DNA of 64,000 nt from Diploscapter coronatus (lineage: Eukaryota > Nematoda > Chromadorea > Rhabditida > Rhabditidae): positions 25,993,249 through 26,057,248 of the forward strand of contig OZ038423.1 of assembly GCA_964036155.1 (NCBI GenBank), read 5' to 3'. Positions within the stretch are counted from its first letter, which is position 1. The number at the start of each line of letters is the position of its first letter. Position numbers and translations under genes: made by a program. Below the pieces are notes generated by a model. The model ran no database searches and had not been told where the DNA came from. It saw only the letters and a list, made by a program, of their open reading frames with translations. Shown one piece after another: positions 63,460-64,000 of this stretch.

Positions 63460-63999
63460 TCACAACTGCACTCCGTGCCCGATGACGACCAAATAGAGCA
63501 TGTCGGTGCAGCCGACCAGCTGATCGAGTGTGCGTGTGCCCTTGTTGACGAACGACAGCGGGCAGAGCTCGAGTCGGCTGCGCGGCAGACGATGCGAGTA
63601 GCATACCACAGGGTGCTCGATGTCCTTACTGCAATTGGAAATCTCATGGAGTGTTCTTTAATTGACTCATTCCCAAATAACTTTGAAATATAATGATGCA
63701 TTTCATGGAAACGAGATAGTGCGCAAAGAGAAAAAAGACAGACGGGGAGGGAAATGACAAAGTGAACACGAGAAAAATAAATTTTCGTAAAATTCACACG
63801 ATGGTCTGCAGAAGGCATTTCAGCTCTGTCAGATTGTACGACGACGGAATGTCGCGGTCGTAGATGCTGCGCTGCACGCCAGACTTAGACTGGAACATCA
63901 AATATGAGCAGTTTGAATGAAATTGAAAATGGTCGCCTTTTTGAAGACGCCGATTTTGACGTGGACCATTTCAGCCGGATACGAGTCTCGAACGCTCAT
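63460..63999 (-). CDS. Unrecognised protein, 103 residues, possibly partial
   Basis: Three minus-strand exons (63999-63949, 63889-63798, 63628-63460) join in frame and end with TGA at 63460-63462. Visible segments are SVRDSYPAEMVHVKIG, SGVQRSIYDRDIPSSYNLTE, IEHPVVCYSHRLPRSRLELC and DMLYLVVIGHGVQL. The compact alpha/beta look and hydrophobic end suggest a small folded domain, perhaps ubiquitin-like, but I cannot assign it. The Met at 63999 lies at the window edge and may be internal, with more exons beyond 64000. Confidence 0.6.
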
Positions 64000-64000
64000 T

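Overview
This is a gene-dense window of nuclear DNA from a rhabditid nematode. Introns are short and AT-rich with the nematode TTTTCAG acceptor, most starts sit just behind an acceptor-like site (trans-splicing), and there is a cuticle collagen, a hecd-1-type HECT ligase, an unc-24 stomatin/SCP2 fusion and an flp-33-like neuropeptide. From memory, unc-24, arf-3 and mec-17 are neighbours on C. elegans chromosome IV, and hecd-1 lies beside a collagen gene (col-110) on the same chromosome, so most of the window looks syntenic with chromosome IV. Genes are more intron-rich than I expect for Caenorhabditis, so it may be a relative outside that genus. I cannot name the species. All gene models are manual; exon phases were checked wherever coordinates are listed.

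Layout. 0.7-7.7 kb: eIF3d followed closely by a LanC-like gene on the same strand, spaced like an operon. 8.5-13.5 kb: unc-24 and arf-3 (+). 14.7-18.7 kb, minus strand: a tubulin acetyltransferase (mec-17) and an unrecognised Cys-rich secreted protein. 20.8-37.4 kb: hecd-1, about 2,760 residues, followed at operon-like distance by a 102-residue helical protein (38.2-39.5 kb). 40.8-44.1 kb: a cuticle collagen cut into about 25 exons, many only 11-20 nt long. 44.1-48.4 kb: mostly empty. 48.4-50.6 kb: a peptide-receptor-like GPCR. 51.7-53.5 kb: ethanolamine kinase with a foldback transposon in one intron. 53.7-58.6 kb, minus strand: two nucleoredoxin-like thioredoxin-fold genes and a rhodanese-type (MPST) sulfurtransferase. 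59.2-59.7 kb: an FLP-33-like RFamide precursor. 59.7-63.4 kb: mostly empty. 63.5-64.0 kb: the end of an unrecognised minus-strand gene that may continue outside the window.

The genes are mostly independent: translation initiation (eIF3d), membrane traffic (ARF), ubiquitin ligation (HECD-1), touch-neuron function (UNC-24 and MEC-17 both act in C. elegans touch receptor neurons), cuticle (collagen), phospholipid synthesis (ethanolamine kinase), thiol/sulfur chemistry (MPST plus nucleoredoxin-like proteins) and neuropeptide signalling (FLP-33-like precursor, GPCR). The most unusual signals are the collagen's hairpin-forming introns and microexons, several non-autonomous DNA transposons with recognisable target duplications, and a mec-17 splice acceptor that lacks its A.
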